Assembly: GCF_001653235.2 (NCBI RefSeq)
Contig: NC_035791.1
Coordinates: 5,084,001-5,148,000, forward strand
Length of the DNA stretch: 64,000 bases
Source: Pochonia chlamydosporia 170
Lineage: Eukaryota > Ascomycota > Sordariomycetes > Hypocreales > Clavicipitaceae
Reading direction: 5' to 3'
Shown here: positions 36,601 to 47,599 of the stretch, piece by piece
How the letters are laid out: each line of letters starts with the position of its first letter
Numbering within the stretch: position 1 is the first letter of the stretch
Notes under the pieces: model-generated
Told to the model about the DNA's origin: nothing
The model's database searches: none
The model's input: the letters and a program-made list of their open reading frames with translations, nothing else
Translations under genes and position numbers: made by a program

Positions 36601-38782
36601 GATGGATGGACGTACGATGAGGGGATAGTTGGTGGTAGATGGTGCTTGGAGTTTTGGGAGTTGGTTCTATTTTCAGGGTTGGAATGTGTCTTGGTTTGGG
36701 ATGCTGGCTGTCCTTAGAGGGCGGATAGGAACTTGATCGTGGGGTAGCATGGTGTTTATTGATGAGGGACGATTATATCATACAAGTCCACAATGTTGGA
36801 TAATTCTTCAGAGTCAACGAAAAGCGTGCCTAGGTGGGACTAAGGAGTTTGTGTTGTACGCGGAACAGGGTTCTCAATCACTATTGGAGATGAAGATGCT
36901 ATTACTCCATGAAGTCTTGACGACTAAGCGCAAGAACTGCATGGTGACGTAATGATGGAAACCGGATTCAAGACGAGGACCTAAACCAATGTAGGGTGGT
37001 TCGCTTGTCTGTACCTCTGGCAGGTCTTAGTTCAATTGGTGCTTGGATTTCGTACCTGGTAGTATTGGATCCGAAACTTGTCAGGATGTTTCTGATGCGA
37101 AGTGCTCTTATAGAGTAAGGTGTTGAATGTAAGAGACTTGCCGCTGGTCGTAGGATCTATTGTATGGCCGTACGAGCGTGGTTGAGTGTCCCAAGTGATG
37201 TTCTCTTAATAACACAAACTTTACTCCGTAGAGCCCTCCTGGAATAGAACGACTGAGTATCATGACCAACTCCCTTGGGTAAACCTATACCCTTGCATAG
37301 TGTAACGGGACGATTTGTTATGTCTAATGTGCATGTGAAACACTCATTTCCTATATCGCTTAGTATTCTAGTAACCCGAGTGTTCGTCACGCAAATTGGA
37401 CTCATGGAGACTCATTATAATTTCGCTTTCATCCGCGTAAACCCATCTATGAACTGTGATAAGGCCAATTTCCTTTATGCCAGTTGAAATCAAAAACACT
37501 ATAGGACTTGGCGGTCCTGCATCTGATACTGACGGAAGTGAGTCTTACCTTAATATCAATATGTCTTGGCGAGATTACAGATATGCACATAGGGTCCATG
37601 TGCGCAGGGACAGGGCAAGGGGACCGCGAGGCTTGAGACACCCTTTGCCTCGTCGGGCTACAGTTCAAAAGCATAGCCTCACATGACTTCCTACCAAGAA
37701 ATGCTGGTGATTCGCGGTTGGATTGTTCCCCGAGAGGGAACTCATGCCATAGCTGGGAAGGAAGAGAAGACGTTTATGGAGGTGAACCGCGATATCTTTG
37801 TTACACGATCGAGAGCTCTCTTTATACTGAGAAGTCTCTCCTGTTGTTCAACCTTGGGACTCTCTGCCTGCCTGGCTTGCTGCTTCAGCGCTAGACTGGT
37901 TTCTGAAGACAACTTGTTGCCGATTGCACCGGGTTTGCTGCTGAATTGGTGGACCGAACCTGTGAAGATTTCCCCTCTGTTGCTCGAAACATCACCGTAC
38001 TCTTTGCGGACCATTACGGCGCATATTTCTATGTTATACGTTCGGCACAGGGTGAATCACACAACCAACCTTCAACATCAAAGATGGCCGAACCCACCAA
38101 CCATGGATCAGAGCATATCGGTCCGTTTAGCACAGGCATTTTGGGACTGACCGCCTCACAGCTTTGATGAAACACAGACCTTTCTCAAACTGCAAGAAGC
38201 TGGCTGAGTCTCCAGTGATTGAACCACCAAAGAGTCCAAGCTTTGTGACTATTGCGGCGCGCCATGAACACACTGGGCGTTAATTACACCCAACACACCA
38301 ATGAACATGAGTACCATTTCACCGGGACTAGACGTGGCTCTTCATCAATGCTTCCCCTCATTCCATCACGTCGTACAGTATGCCAGCATGCTTGCCAACC
38401 GGGCTCTGCCCTCTGATGGGTGTTAAAGCATCCTTCACGAACCGACCAACCGGACTAGAGGACACACATGTAGATATTTTAAACTACCTCTTTGTCCTAG
38501 CGGCGTAGTTTCGACCAACTATACTGAGGAAATAAGCGCTAGACTTATAGTGAATGGTGTGCGTTGTTCATCCAATGCACGCACTGACGAGCTTTGGCCG
38601 GCTGAATCTGCGGAATCACGGCTAGAAACAGGAGAAGACCTGGCCGTGTTTGAAATCGGTGGATGTCGCGCTTTGGAGATATTTGTACTTTTTCTCTCGC
38701 AGGATATTACTGTTGAAAGTGAGAAGCATCATGGTCCAACCGTAGTGGCCCGTTGATAGACTCCAACTACCTAGTTGCGACT
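36601..38782. other. Gene-free intergenic region (about 2.2 kb)
   Basis: More A/T-rich than its surroundings, with only short random ORFs. I see no repeat family, transposon protein or RNA gene. Confidence 0.45.
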
Positions 38783-39675
38783 ATGAGTAAAGCAACAACA
38801 ACAACAACTAAAACAACAACAAAAACCACGTATACTCGCCATGAAGACGACCCAAGCTTCATGGGCTGGATCCTCCCACCAACAGGAACCGGTACGCCAT
38901 CAATATCTGCGAACAAACCTCCCAAAACTAACATACGTAGCCGCCACAGCGGGATGGTGTCCCGATGCAAACAGCTACATCACCTCCGGCACACACATCG
39001 GCTGCTGCGACTCCGATCCCTGTATAATGGGCACCAAATGCGTTTCTAACACCCTTTATAAAGCGGATGGCTCAACAACAAACTGGTAAGCAACACGCAC
39101 AACTTCAGGACAACAAACTCACCTGTTACAGCAACAGCTACAAAACCGCAAGATGTGGCACCGTCACAGTGTTTTCAGTGTATCCCGCGGGAACGCAGGC
39201 CGCCGTAACGGATGTTGCGTGCTTTATTTCTTCCCCGAGAGTAGAGACGATGTATAGGAGGATAGATGCGTGGACTACGTCTACAGCATCGTCGACGTTG
39301 ACGCCTTCCCGGCCGGGGATTTCTCCTACAGGTGTGTATTGGACTTGCAACGGGGGAAATTCCGCTGATGGGCGTTTAGAATCGGTTACGGAAGTTGGAG
39401 CGTCTGGCGTGTCTGAGAATAAGGCGTGGATAGCGGGTGCGGTAATTGGACCGGTTGGGTTGGTGTTGGCGCTGGTTATTGGTGGTATCTTCTTTTTTAG
39501 GAGGTGTATCAAGAGGAGGAAGACTGTTGAAAGGCATGAGGTAGCGGGCTCGCCAGTCTATGGTAGTTATGGGGTATATGAATGTGATGCGTCGGTTGTA
39601 TCGCCAGGGTCGCAGATATCGCCTGTGTATGAGAAGGGGTTGGGTCGACGAGAGCCTATAGCAGAACTGGCTTGA
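38783..39675 (+). CDS. Small cysteine-containing single-pass membrane protein, function unknown
   Basis: Three exons: 38783-38891, 38941-39085 and 39132-39675, giving 265 aa; introns of 49 and 46 nt (gtacgc...tag, gtaagc...cag) restore frame. The N-terminus is Thr/Lys-rich and lacks an obvious signal peptide. A Cys-rich ectodomain follows (GWCPDANSYITSG, CCDSDPCIMGTKC, CNSYKTARCG, DVACFISSP), then a Ser/Thr stretch, one strong hydrophobic segment (AGAVIGPVGLVLALVIGGIFFF) with the basic stop FRRCIKRRK, and a cytosolic tail. This layout resembles fungal Mid2/Skg6-like surface proteins, but I do not recognise a named family. The missing signal peptide suggests either a further 5' exon or reverse signal-anchor insertion. 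Confidence 0.75.
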
Positions 39676-40797
39676 TGGATTATGTGTGGAATTCGTGCTG
39701 GACAAGAAGTGAAGTTTACGTTTGTGCAACAGAGCAACTACTTATCACACGTGTGAGCGGTCAAACATGAATTCGGGGTACCATTGTTATCCAACACCAT
39801 GGTAACTGGTTCGCGAAAATGATCCAAGTCTGGCAAGTCAATTCAAAAGTACATTAAATACTCCCCACAGCAAATACCGAAACTCAGATCACGTTCATAG
39901 CGGCTGCGGCTGGCCAAAAGTATCGTGCCTTTGGACCTAAACGCCACAAAGTCAACTCGCCACCATCATCAACCCATATAGCAACAACGTCACGAAAAGC
40001 TCAACTTCCAAATCAAGTTTCAATTTGCTAACATCTTTATTTACGCTGTCATCGGACGCACTTCGTGTCACAGACTTACATATCGTAATCCAGGTTGGAA
40101 TGAAATAGGAAAGTGAATTGCGTTAGTATATGCACCGTAGATCGCTGCCGGAAATCCGGCAACCCATATTAGGGTCCCTAAATGGCACGCGGTTCGGGTG
40201 GCGACTCGTCCCACTGTACTGAGTGAAAGTTTGATAAGAATAGAAAGTGGTTGGAGCTGGGCGAGTCGGATCTATTTCCGCTGATCTTTTTAATACGTTT
40301 GATACTGTTCAGATGGTGGCTTTTGCATTGGAGTGGTGATGTAGTTAACCCAGATGCCGCCGATACAGCACTCACGTCATCATCTATAGACAAATGAGAT
40401 TCAAATCCTCCAGATCTAATCATACACTGTTTCACATTCAGACACCAAGAAGTGACCTTCTCAGATCGGCAATCTTCCCCATGCCCCATTGGGAAGGCAG
40501 CTACTAGCATCTGACATGGGAGCCGAACCATCCATGCCGATCATGACCGTAGATAGATGTGTAAAGCCGGGCAACATTCATTGGGACTTTCCAGATGGAG
40601 CTTTGACAGCATCATTCACCTCGAAAGCAGCATCAGCTTGTTTGGTACCGGAGGTCATCATGGCTATCACTTATATTCTTGCCTATCTGGGCGATATCAC
40701 AAAATACAAATAGAACATTACTCTCATTTTCACTCTACTCCAAACAATCCACATAAGCACCAATATCCAACTAAATACATACCAACACATTCACAAC
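39676..40797. other. Intergenic region between the membrane protein and the eqolisin gene
   Basis: No gene found. The last 100 bp before the eqolisin ATG are A/C-rich, as expected for a fungal leader. Confidence 0.45.
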
Positions 40798-41612
40798 ATG
40801 CACTTCCTATACCCCCTCCTCGGCGCAACGCTCACCCAAGCCGCCGCCCTCACCAAACGCTTCAACTCCAACAACTGGTGCGGCCCCGTGACATCCAGCA
40901 AAAACATCACCTCCGTCGAAGCCACATGGACCGTACCGAGCGTCTCCCTCCCCAAAGGCGGCGCACCAAACGAAACCTACCAGTTCTACCAGTGGGTAGG
41001 CATCGACGGGACGAACAACTGCGGTGCTCTCGTGCAAGGTGGAACAGGACAGACGGTAAGATACACACACATCCTCCTGACACGTCACTGACATTATTAG
41101 ATTGAAAATGGGCAAACGTCATACTACACCTGGTATGAGTTCTGGCCTGCAGGCCCTCTATCCGGACACGTAAACGGTATGTAACACTCACTCACACATA
41201 CGCCATGCTAACGGCTTAGTTTCGTCCGGGGACACAATCTACGTAAAAGTTGACGCAACGTCTGCCACAACCGGCACAATGTATGTTGTACTCACACTTC
41301 ATAAACAAAGCTAATCATACTAGATATCTTGAGAATAAATCCACCGGCGAAAAGTACACCGAAAACGCCACATCCCCCGGTCCGTCGCTATGCTTCGCCA
41401 GCGCGGAGTGGATCGGTGAAGATCCCGGAAACACGCCTGAGCCGTTCCCTGAGTTTACGGAGTATGAATTCACAGACTGTAAGGCGCAGACGGGAAGTGG
41501 AAAGACGTTGAATCTCGCGGGGGCAGAAGACTGGATTATGTATAAGGATCAGAAGAGGCTTTGTCATCCAAAGCGGAAGGGGGACTCTGCGACTAGTATT
41601 ATCTATGGGTAG
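40798..41612 (+). CDS. Secreted eqolisin (peptidase family G1, aspergillopepsin II / scytalidoglutamic type)
   Basis: Four exons: 40798-41055, 41101-41176, 41220-41280 and 41324-41612, giving 227 aa; introns of only 45, 43 and 43 nt. Residues 1-17 form a signal peptide; LTKR (18-21) ends in a Kex2-type Lys-Arg, so the mature enzyme would start at Phe22 with almost no propeptide. Family motifs: NWCGPV, ITSVEATWTVPSV, YQFYQWVGIDG (likely catalytic Gln65), YYTWYEFWPAGP, GDTIYVKVDATS and SAEWIGEDP (likely catalytic Glu160). These acid peptidases use a Gln/Glu dyad and act outside the cell at low pH. Unusual points are the tiny propeptide (typical precursors carry 40-60 residues) and a basic C-terminus (LCHPKRKGDS). 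Confidence 0.93.
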
Positions 41613-42281
41613 TTGGGGCATCGGAGTTAGGATGGTGTGCTGTAGGAAGGTGATTTAGATGTGTCTGATATTTCTGCCATATTTAGTATCTTGGGCATAT
41701 TTATAAATATGTATACGTACCGGGAACGGTTGATGCTCGACTTGGTTTTCCGTTCTTGGTGAGACACCGGCTCGTGATTGGTTCGAGTGGTTCCTGTCTG
41801 GAAATTCAGTGTTTCACTTCTGAGATATATGAAAGTATGTATGGGGTCATGATTCTGTTGAATATGGGCTGTGGAACTTTGCAATATGCTCCTTTGAGAA
41901 TTCATGTTGGTGCCGGTTTGGGTTGAGTCGAGTATGTTTACCTTCCGCAGAGCCTGTGAAATGCAGATGGACATGCAGACGATACGCATTCACAAGCAAT
42001 ATCCCAGCAATGGAGAAACCTGCTGACATGACCATGGATATTCATTCATTTAGTCCACCTATCCCCATCTGTCTTGCATCATATGATTCGTCAAGTCATG
42101 AGAATTTTACAAATCGCTTTCCAAAGCTGGCGTCCATGTACTGTGTCCCATTTCCGGCCGTGAGATGTCCCCAATTATTCCATCGTAAATGACCATGCCT
42201 TGACACCAGACCCGAAGCTGGCCCTTGAATATATCGGGCGAGTCTCCCGCTTCCCCAGGTGCCCACCCTCTTACTTCGCGC
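41613..42281. other. Convergent 3' region
   Basis: Between the eqolisin gene (+) and the two-TM protein gene (-). A/T-rich words near 41690-41720; nothing else seen. Confidence 0.45.
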
Positions 42282-43064
42282 TTAAATAGGCATTTTCTTC
42301 GCCTTTGGTGACATGGCTAACGGAAAGTAGCTGTCCGAATTTCCAATTCCCATCGTAGTCAGACTTTGCATCCGTGACGCTGAAGGAGTTCTAGTCCTAG
42401 AACTGTTTGGAGACGTGGCTGTTCTCGCTGCCGCCTTGGATTCTGGGCTCCTTCGCCTCGTCTTCATCATCAAAACTCCACCATCTCCTGGCGTCGTCGC
42501 ACCTCCGCCAGACGGAGACCGGTAGTGATGCCGGGTAAATTGCCGATCTGGTAGTTCCATTCGAGAATTGATGGTTGTCCAAGCGTCATCGTCATCCCCA
42601 GCCCGCCAGCCGCCAACGCCTTCAAAATCTCGTTCCGGCCCTACGCTGGGCATCAGCCCTAGTCCAAACTCGTTGATTGGCGTGGTAGAGCCGCCGGTAG
42701 ATAAAATGCTGATACTGCTGCTAGGTCGACGACGTCTTCGCCGGTGTAACAGTGGCGGTCCCGGCATAGACGACGCAGCTGAACTGTCGCCGTTGCTGCT
42801 TCCATAGGTGGTGGTGAAAGTGGTTGGCATACGTGCATCGTGAGTTATGTAGCGTTTCTGCCGTTTGAAGCTCGCCAGAGATTGTGGTATGAGAGAAAGC
42901 GCAACATCTAGGTAGACTATGACAACCCGGAAGATGAGAACTGCGAATGCCAGCGTGGTTGTGATGCCGGCGAGAATGGCCAAGGGAACTGTGACGACAA
43001 ACAGGAATGGAACAACAAAAGCATAAACAGGGTTTAGTAGTGCCATGGTTCTGTGAGAAGCCAT
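42282..43064 (-). CDS. Fungal membrane protein with hydrophobic N-terminus, function unknown
   Basis: A single exon of 260 aa (alternative Met at residue 7). Residues about 10-65 are strongly hydrophobic and can form two membrane segments (YAFVVPFLFVVTVPLAILAG, TTLAFAVLIFRVVIVYLDVA). The rest is a cytosolic-looking, disordered tail rich in Ser, Pro and Arg, with a hexa-Arg run (LLHRRRRRRPSSSIS) and several R-x-x-S/S-P sites that could be phosphorylated. I do not recognise a named family. Composition and the uninterrupted frame support a real gene. Confidence 0.75.
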   Translation of the reverse strand: MASHRTMALLNPVYAFVVPFLFVVTVPLAILAGITTTLAFAVLIFRVVIVYLDVALSLIPQSLASFKRQKRYITHDARMPTTFTTTYGSSNGDSSAASSMPGPPLLHRRRRRRPSSSISILSTGGSTTPINEFGLGLMPSVGPERDFEGVGGWRAGDDDDAWTTINSRMELPDRQFTRHHYRSPSGGGATTPGDGGVLMMKTRRRSPESKAAARTATSPNSSRTRTPSASRMQSLTTMGIGNSDSYFPLAMSPKAKKMPI

Positions 43065-44403
43065 GTTGGGGAATCAGGTGGTCGTTACATCAAGTATTAC
43101 AACAGCATGGCTGGTGTAGATGGGGTGATGCGAAGAGCTGTATCTCAATGTCCTAGTAGTTGTCTTGGGTGAATTGAGCGAGAATAAAAAGCAAAAAAAG
43201 TCTGAAACAAAGACACGCGACACAACCAAGAGGCGTCTGCAGGAGAGATGGATGTGAGTAATTCGATGAAGAAGGGGGCGACCCCGAGCTGTTGCCAAAA
43301 CAGAGTATGGAGGAAACAACAGAAGGAGCGTCTCGAGTCTCGACCGTGTCAAATGCCCCTAGCTGGAAGCGAGTGTTGAACATATAAGTATATTTTCTTG
43401 TCAACACCTCGCCATCAAACACCAAGATGCAGTCCAACGGGCAAACATCCGGTTGACGAATTTCAGCAAATAGGAGGAAATACAAGTCAAGAAAGAGGAG
43501 AATGGGGTGACGGGGAGATGCAGATGCCGTCGATGACAGAGGTCGGAGCTAGGTGTGGCATGAAGAGGGGCCGAATCACATGCCGGAGAAATCAGAAATC
43601 GACTTGGCCAAAACCACAAACGCAACGCAGACAAGGAACGAGAGAAGCTAACAAGAGCCAGCAAGCGCAATCCAACCTCCAAGCCAACACCAAGCTGACG
43701 ACAAGTCAGATCGCAGCGCCGACATCCAAAAACTGCCCCTAAGGCAAGCCTCAACCAACTCGGCCGTCCCAGTTGCCACCGTTTTCCCCCTCGCTGATTA
43801 ACCACCACGACACGCAAAGCCTTCCCGAATCTCTCCGGAATCCTGCTGTTTACCATCACAAAGTCTAATGATTATTCGAACGATCTGACAAGTTCAATGC
43901 AACATCGATGAACTGAACCCTGAATTCTTGGACCTCAAAGTCGACTTGACAGGTGGGCCTGGGCCTTTAACTCGAGCTTTGGATCTTCGGCATCTGGGGC
44001 TAGGGTCCAAGCTACAAACAACAGGGATTCTCCAACCAGGGGGGCTTGATACGTCCTCAAGAGCGGTGTCCTTGAGAGAGCTATGGAGGTGATGCACAAA
44101 CAGCTCTACAGCAAGCCTCTAATCAACCATCTTTATGCATTCTACCTCATTGGCAGAGACTCCAAGGCCAACTTGTGCAAGACATCTGCGTTAAACATAT
44201 ATGCTGTCAACAGAGGGCGGACGTAGATCTGATGCTCGTACCACACCAGAGAGCTCATGGTCGGCCTGGTGTTGATTTCTCCAGGGAAGGTGCTGCTGCA
44301 CTGCCTGCTCCACTCAATCTCCAACATCTTCCTTCATGCTTGATTATAACCTGAGACTCACAACCAGCAACTTCAAAAGACACTTCAAAATCTCCTCGCA
44401 AAC
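43065..44403. other. Intergenic region between divergent genes
   Basis: Holds the promoter of the two-TM protein gene (minus side) and of the TatD gene (plus side). ORFs at 43.4-43.9 kb overlap on both strands and look random. Confidence 0.45.
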
Positions 44404-45726
44404 ATGTGCCAGCATCACCAAAATGACGACAGCCCACCACCCGACAAAGCACAACAGCCGCCGCCTGCTACGAATGAAGCATTCCCATGGCATCTCCCAG
44501 TATTTGACGCGCACTGTCATCCTACAGATACCATGAGCTCCATAACCAGCCTCAAAACCATGCGTGCATCTGCGCTTGTTATCATGGCAACTCGTTCGCA
44601 GGACCAAGACCTAGTTGCCGACGTGGCGTCACAGCATGGCGTCAAGGACAGGGCGAGTTTGCGGGGTCGTCAATGCAGATATCAGTCTGACAGCCACGAC
44701 GATACCGAGCATATCTCGGTATCAGCAGCCGAAGAATCAACACCTCCTGCTCAGCGAAGTTGCCAACTCATCCCTTCATTCGGATGGCATCCGTGGTTTT
44801 CCTACCAACTGTACGATGACGTCGACGCAGAGCCTACGTACAATCCACCAGCAGCAACAGGAGGCGAAACGGATGAAACCGCCCTCCTCAACGCCAAGAA
44901 GCTGCATTATCAAGCCGTTCTCACACCACCACCACAAGATGATGCCTTTATTACGTCCCTACCTACACCAATCTCCGTTTCATCATTCATCGCCTCAACC
45001 CGAGCTCGTCTGCAATCCCACCCGCACGCTCTCGTCGGTGAGATTGGCGCCGACAAGGCGTTTCGCCTCCCGCAGCAATGGGACCCTGCATTGGCCGCAG
45101 CCAGAGATGATACCTTGACGCCTGGCGGCCGGGAAGGCAGACTGCTAAGTTCTCACCGAGTGCGCATCGAACACCAAAAGGCCGTTCTACTCGCCCAGCT
45201 CCATCTTGCAGGTGAAACCGGCCGACCCGTCAGTGTTCACGGCGTCAAAGCCCACGGCGTTATCTTCGACACCATCTCGAGCTGCTGGAAAGGACACGAG
45301 AAGCACGTCCCCTCCCGCCGTGAGCAGCGCATGGTCGCACCAGGTGCAGAAGACGATTCAGACGAAGAGCCAGAAGTTGGTGGGAAACCGTACCCGCCAC
45401 GAGTGTGCCTCCATTCGTACAGTGGCCCAGTGGACACTCTACGGTGGTGGTTTAACCCTTCTATTCCTGCCAAGATATACGTATCTCTCTCAACAGCCAT
45501 CAATATCAACGCCTCCTCTAGACGGGACGACTTCAGAGACGTAGTGTCCGCTATTCCGGCGGACAGAATCCTCGTGGAGAGTGATTTGCATGTCGCGGGG
45601 GAGCATATGGACGCTGCATTGGAGGATATGTATCGCCGGGTGTGTGATGTGAAGGGGTGGGGGTTGGGGGAGGGTGTTTTGAAGATTGCCGGGAACTTTG
45701 AGGATTTTGTATTTGGTAAGGGGTGA
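44404..45726 (+). CDS. TatD-family metal-dependent hydrolase, Scn1/Cut9-interacting-protein type
   Basis: 440 aa, single exon. Amidohydrolase/TatD signatures appear in order: FDAHCHPTD (metal-binding His37 and His39), SFGWHPWFS, ALVGEIGADKAF (bridging Glu), RPVSVHGVKAHG (His), CLHSYSGPVDTL (His) and RILVESDLHVAG (Asp). Fungal members of this branch are longer than bacterial TatD because of inserted loops, seen here as low-complexity stretches at about residues 85-120, 130-150 and 300-330. S. pombe Scn1 genetically interacts with the APC subunit Cut9; TatD proteins are usually Mg-dependent 3'-5' DNases or RNases. All expected metal ligands appear present, so an active hydrolase is likely; substrate unknown. 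Confidence 0.92.
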   Translation: MCQHHQNDDSPPPDKAQQPPPATNEAFPWHLPVFDAHCHPTDTMSSITSLKTMRASALVIMATRSQDQDLVADVASQHGVKDRASLRGRQCRYQSDSHDDTEHISVSAAEESTPPAQRSCQLIPSFGWHPWFSYQLYDDVDAEPTYNPPAATGGETDETALLNAKKLHYQAVLTPPPQDDAFITSLPTPISVSSFIASTRARLQSHPHALVGEIGADKAFRLPQQWDPALAAARDDTLTPGGREGRLLSSHRVRIEHQKAVLLAQLHLAGETGRPVSVHGVKAHGVIFDTISSCWKGHEKHVPSRREQRMVAPGAEDDSDEEPEVGGKPYPPRVCLHSYSGPVDTLRWWFNPSIPAKIYVSLSTAININASSRRDDFRDVVSAIPADRILVESDLHVAGEHMDAALEDMYRRVCDVKGWGLGEGVLKIAGNFEDFVFGKG

Positions 45727-45999
45727 TGGATAGGAATTACAAGCAAAAGCATTGATTCATAACAACTTGGTGTATCATTAAATAGTCTTGCATGGTCAAA
45801 GATTAGAATCAGTTGAGATCCGCAGCAACTCGGTGTACCATAAAATGGTCGTCTACGATCAAAAGTATTAGAATTAGTTGAGCTCTACAACTTCACTTCG
45901 AGAACCCAGTCCCGTGTCTATCCCATGCAACACATACATATATACCCAACCTCAATCGAAACCAAAACGCCATCATGACCATGCAAATGCCCCCAAAAA

Positions 46000-47599
46000 T
46001 CACTTCCCATACCCCAACCTATCATCCCCGCCACCTCCATACCTCAACCCATCCGCCACCGGCGACTCATCCTCACTCTCATACGGCGGCAAACTCTCAT
46101 CATCTCTAAAATGGCCATACTCACAAGGGGTATACCGCGGGACCTCTCTATTCCTGCCCTCCTCCGCGGCAACAAGACTATCCACCACACTAACTGCTTC
46201 CCTGAACGACGCAAATTCCTCTTCTATACTGCACTCTATTACTGGTGCGGGCTGAGTCCTCCACCGGGTGAAGATGTTGGCGACATATTCTTTGATAGCT
46301 TGCCTGCGGGCTTTTCGACGAGCTCGGCGCTCAGACCATGATTCTTTCTTGGGCCGGGTGGGACGTTCTGAGAAGAGGACTTTTTCGTTGTCTATGGCTC
46401 TGGGGGTGGTTTTGCGGTGGAGGCGGAGCATGAAGATTGTGGATAGGAGGCAGAGGCCTATTACGGATAGTGCGATTGCCATGACGAGCTACAGTTGTTA
46501 GAGTAGAGTGTGGTTGAGATATGAGGGGGCGCTTACGGGTGGTTGTGGAGGAGGATGTGTAGTGATTTTAACATCAACTGCCTCTCCATTAAGAGGCATC
46601 TGATCAGCCCACGTCCATTTCCCTGCGTGCTTTTTCAAATCATACTCCTCAGCCTTATTATCATCCGCCTCATCATCAAACCAATACTCGTAATCTTCAG
46701 GCGGAACCGGCAGAGACTCATCCCTAGAATGCGCAATAAACTCCTTCAACTCCTCCACATCACCACCAAGTTTCTCAGCCGCATCTCGAAACTTCTCACC
46801 CAGCCCCTCGAGCACACACTCCAGGTTATCGCAGTCCTGGATCGACGACGGTTTCTTCTGACCCAGTAATTCTGCAATTTTGTTCTCCTGCGAAATAATT
46901 GAGTTTTCCAGCTGCCGCGCTTTTATGCGTAGAACGTCTAAGTCGTGAATTTTTGCGTGCAGTTTGCCCTGGAGAGATGTCTGTGTACTTTCGAAGTTTT
47001 CATGGGGGAGTTTGTGGACGTGGTTTACTACGGCTGCGTTGTCGATGGTGATTTTCCGGGGGTTTGTTTGCGTGAATGTCGTGGAGAAGTTGAACGGGGC
47101 GATTTCTAAACCGTCTAATTCTGTGACTTGCATTTTCAACATGCCCATGCCCAAAGAGTCGGGGTTACAGCTAAAGGCCCAATTGGCGGTAAAGTTGCCA
47201 TTCCGGTGCGCCGCGAGAGTGCCCTGGCCGTTGCCGTTGTCATCTTGTGCGAGTTTCTGGCCGTTGATTGTGAGGTCTCCATGACCGCAGGGTACTTTGG
47301 ACTTTCCGATATCAAGGCGAAGCGTCTACGCTTATTAGACGTGAACAGTGCTTAATGGATTCATCAACATTACAAGAGGTTCTGCTTCTCCCACGTTTTT
47401 CGGGATGCTCAGCGTCACAAAGGCCGTCGAGGCATCTACGCACATCGATTAGACCGGTTCTAATGGGACGAGTCAAGTCTTCCAACGTGATGAATAGGCA
47501 GCAGCTTGACATACCGTTGCGAACTTGTGGTATCGACGTCCCCAGCACAGGTACCACCAGAACTGTAGACGCAGCCGCGTACACCCAACCGCTTTTCAT
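46000..47599 (-). CDS. Type-I membrane protein with luminal coiled coil, function unknown
   Basis: Four exons: 47599-47515, 47435-47374, 47325-46537 and 46488-46000, giving 474 aa; three introns (79, 48 and 48 nt) with GT-AG ends restore frame. A signal peptide (MKSGWVYAAASTVLVVPVLG) leads into an ectodomain (FVTLSIPKNVGEAEPLTLRL, CGHGDLTINGQKLAQ, FTANWAFSCNPDSLGMG), then a coiled-coil stretch (SLQGKLHAKIHDLDVLRIKA, ENSIISQENKIAELLG) and an acidic segment. One membrane span (LVMAIALSVIGLCLLSTIFM) is followed by a very basic cytosolic juxtamembrane region (SERRARRKARRQAIKEYV) and a tail ending in PPYESEDESP, which contains a PPxY-type motif for WW-domain ubiquitin ligases. I do not recognise the family. 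The splice-consistent frame and domain layout make it a real gene. Confidence 0.85.

Noticed and set aside
37020..37080. A-box-like TAGTTCAATTGG
   Set aside because: No matching B box downstream and no cloverleaf.
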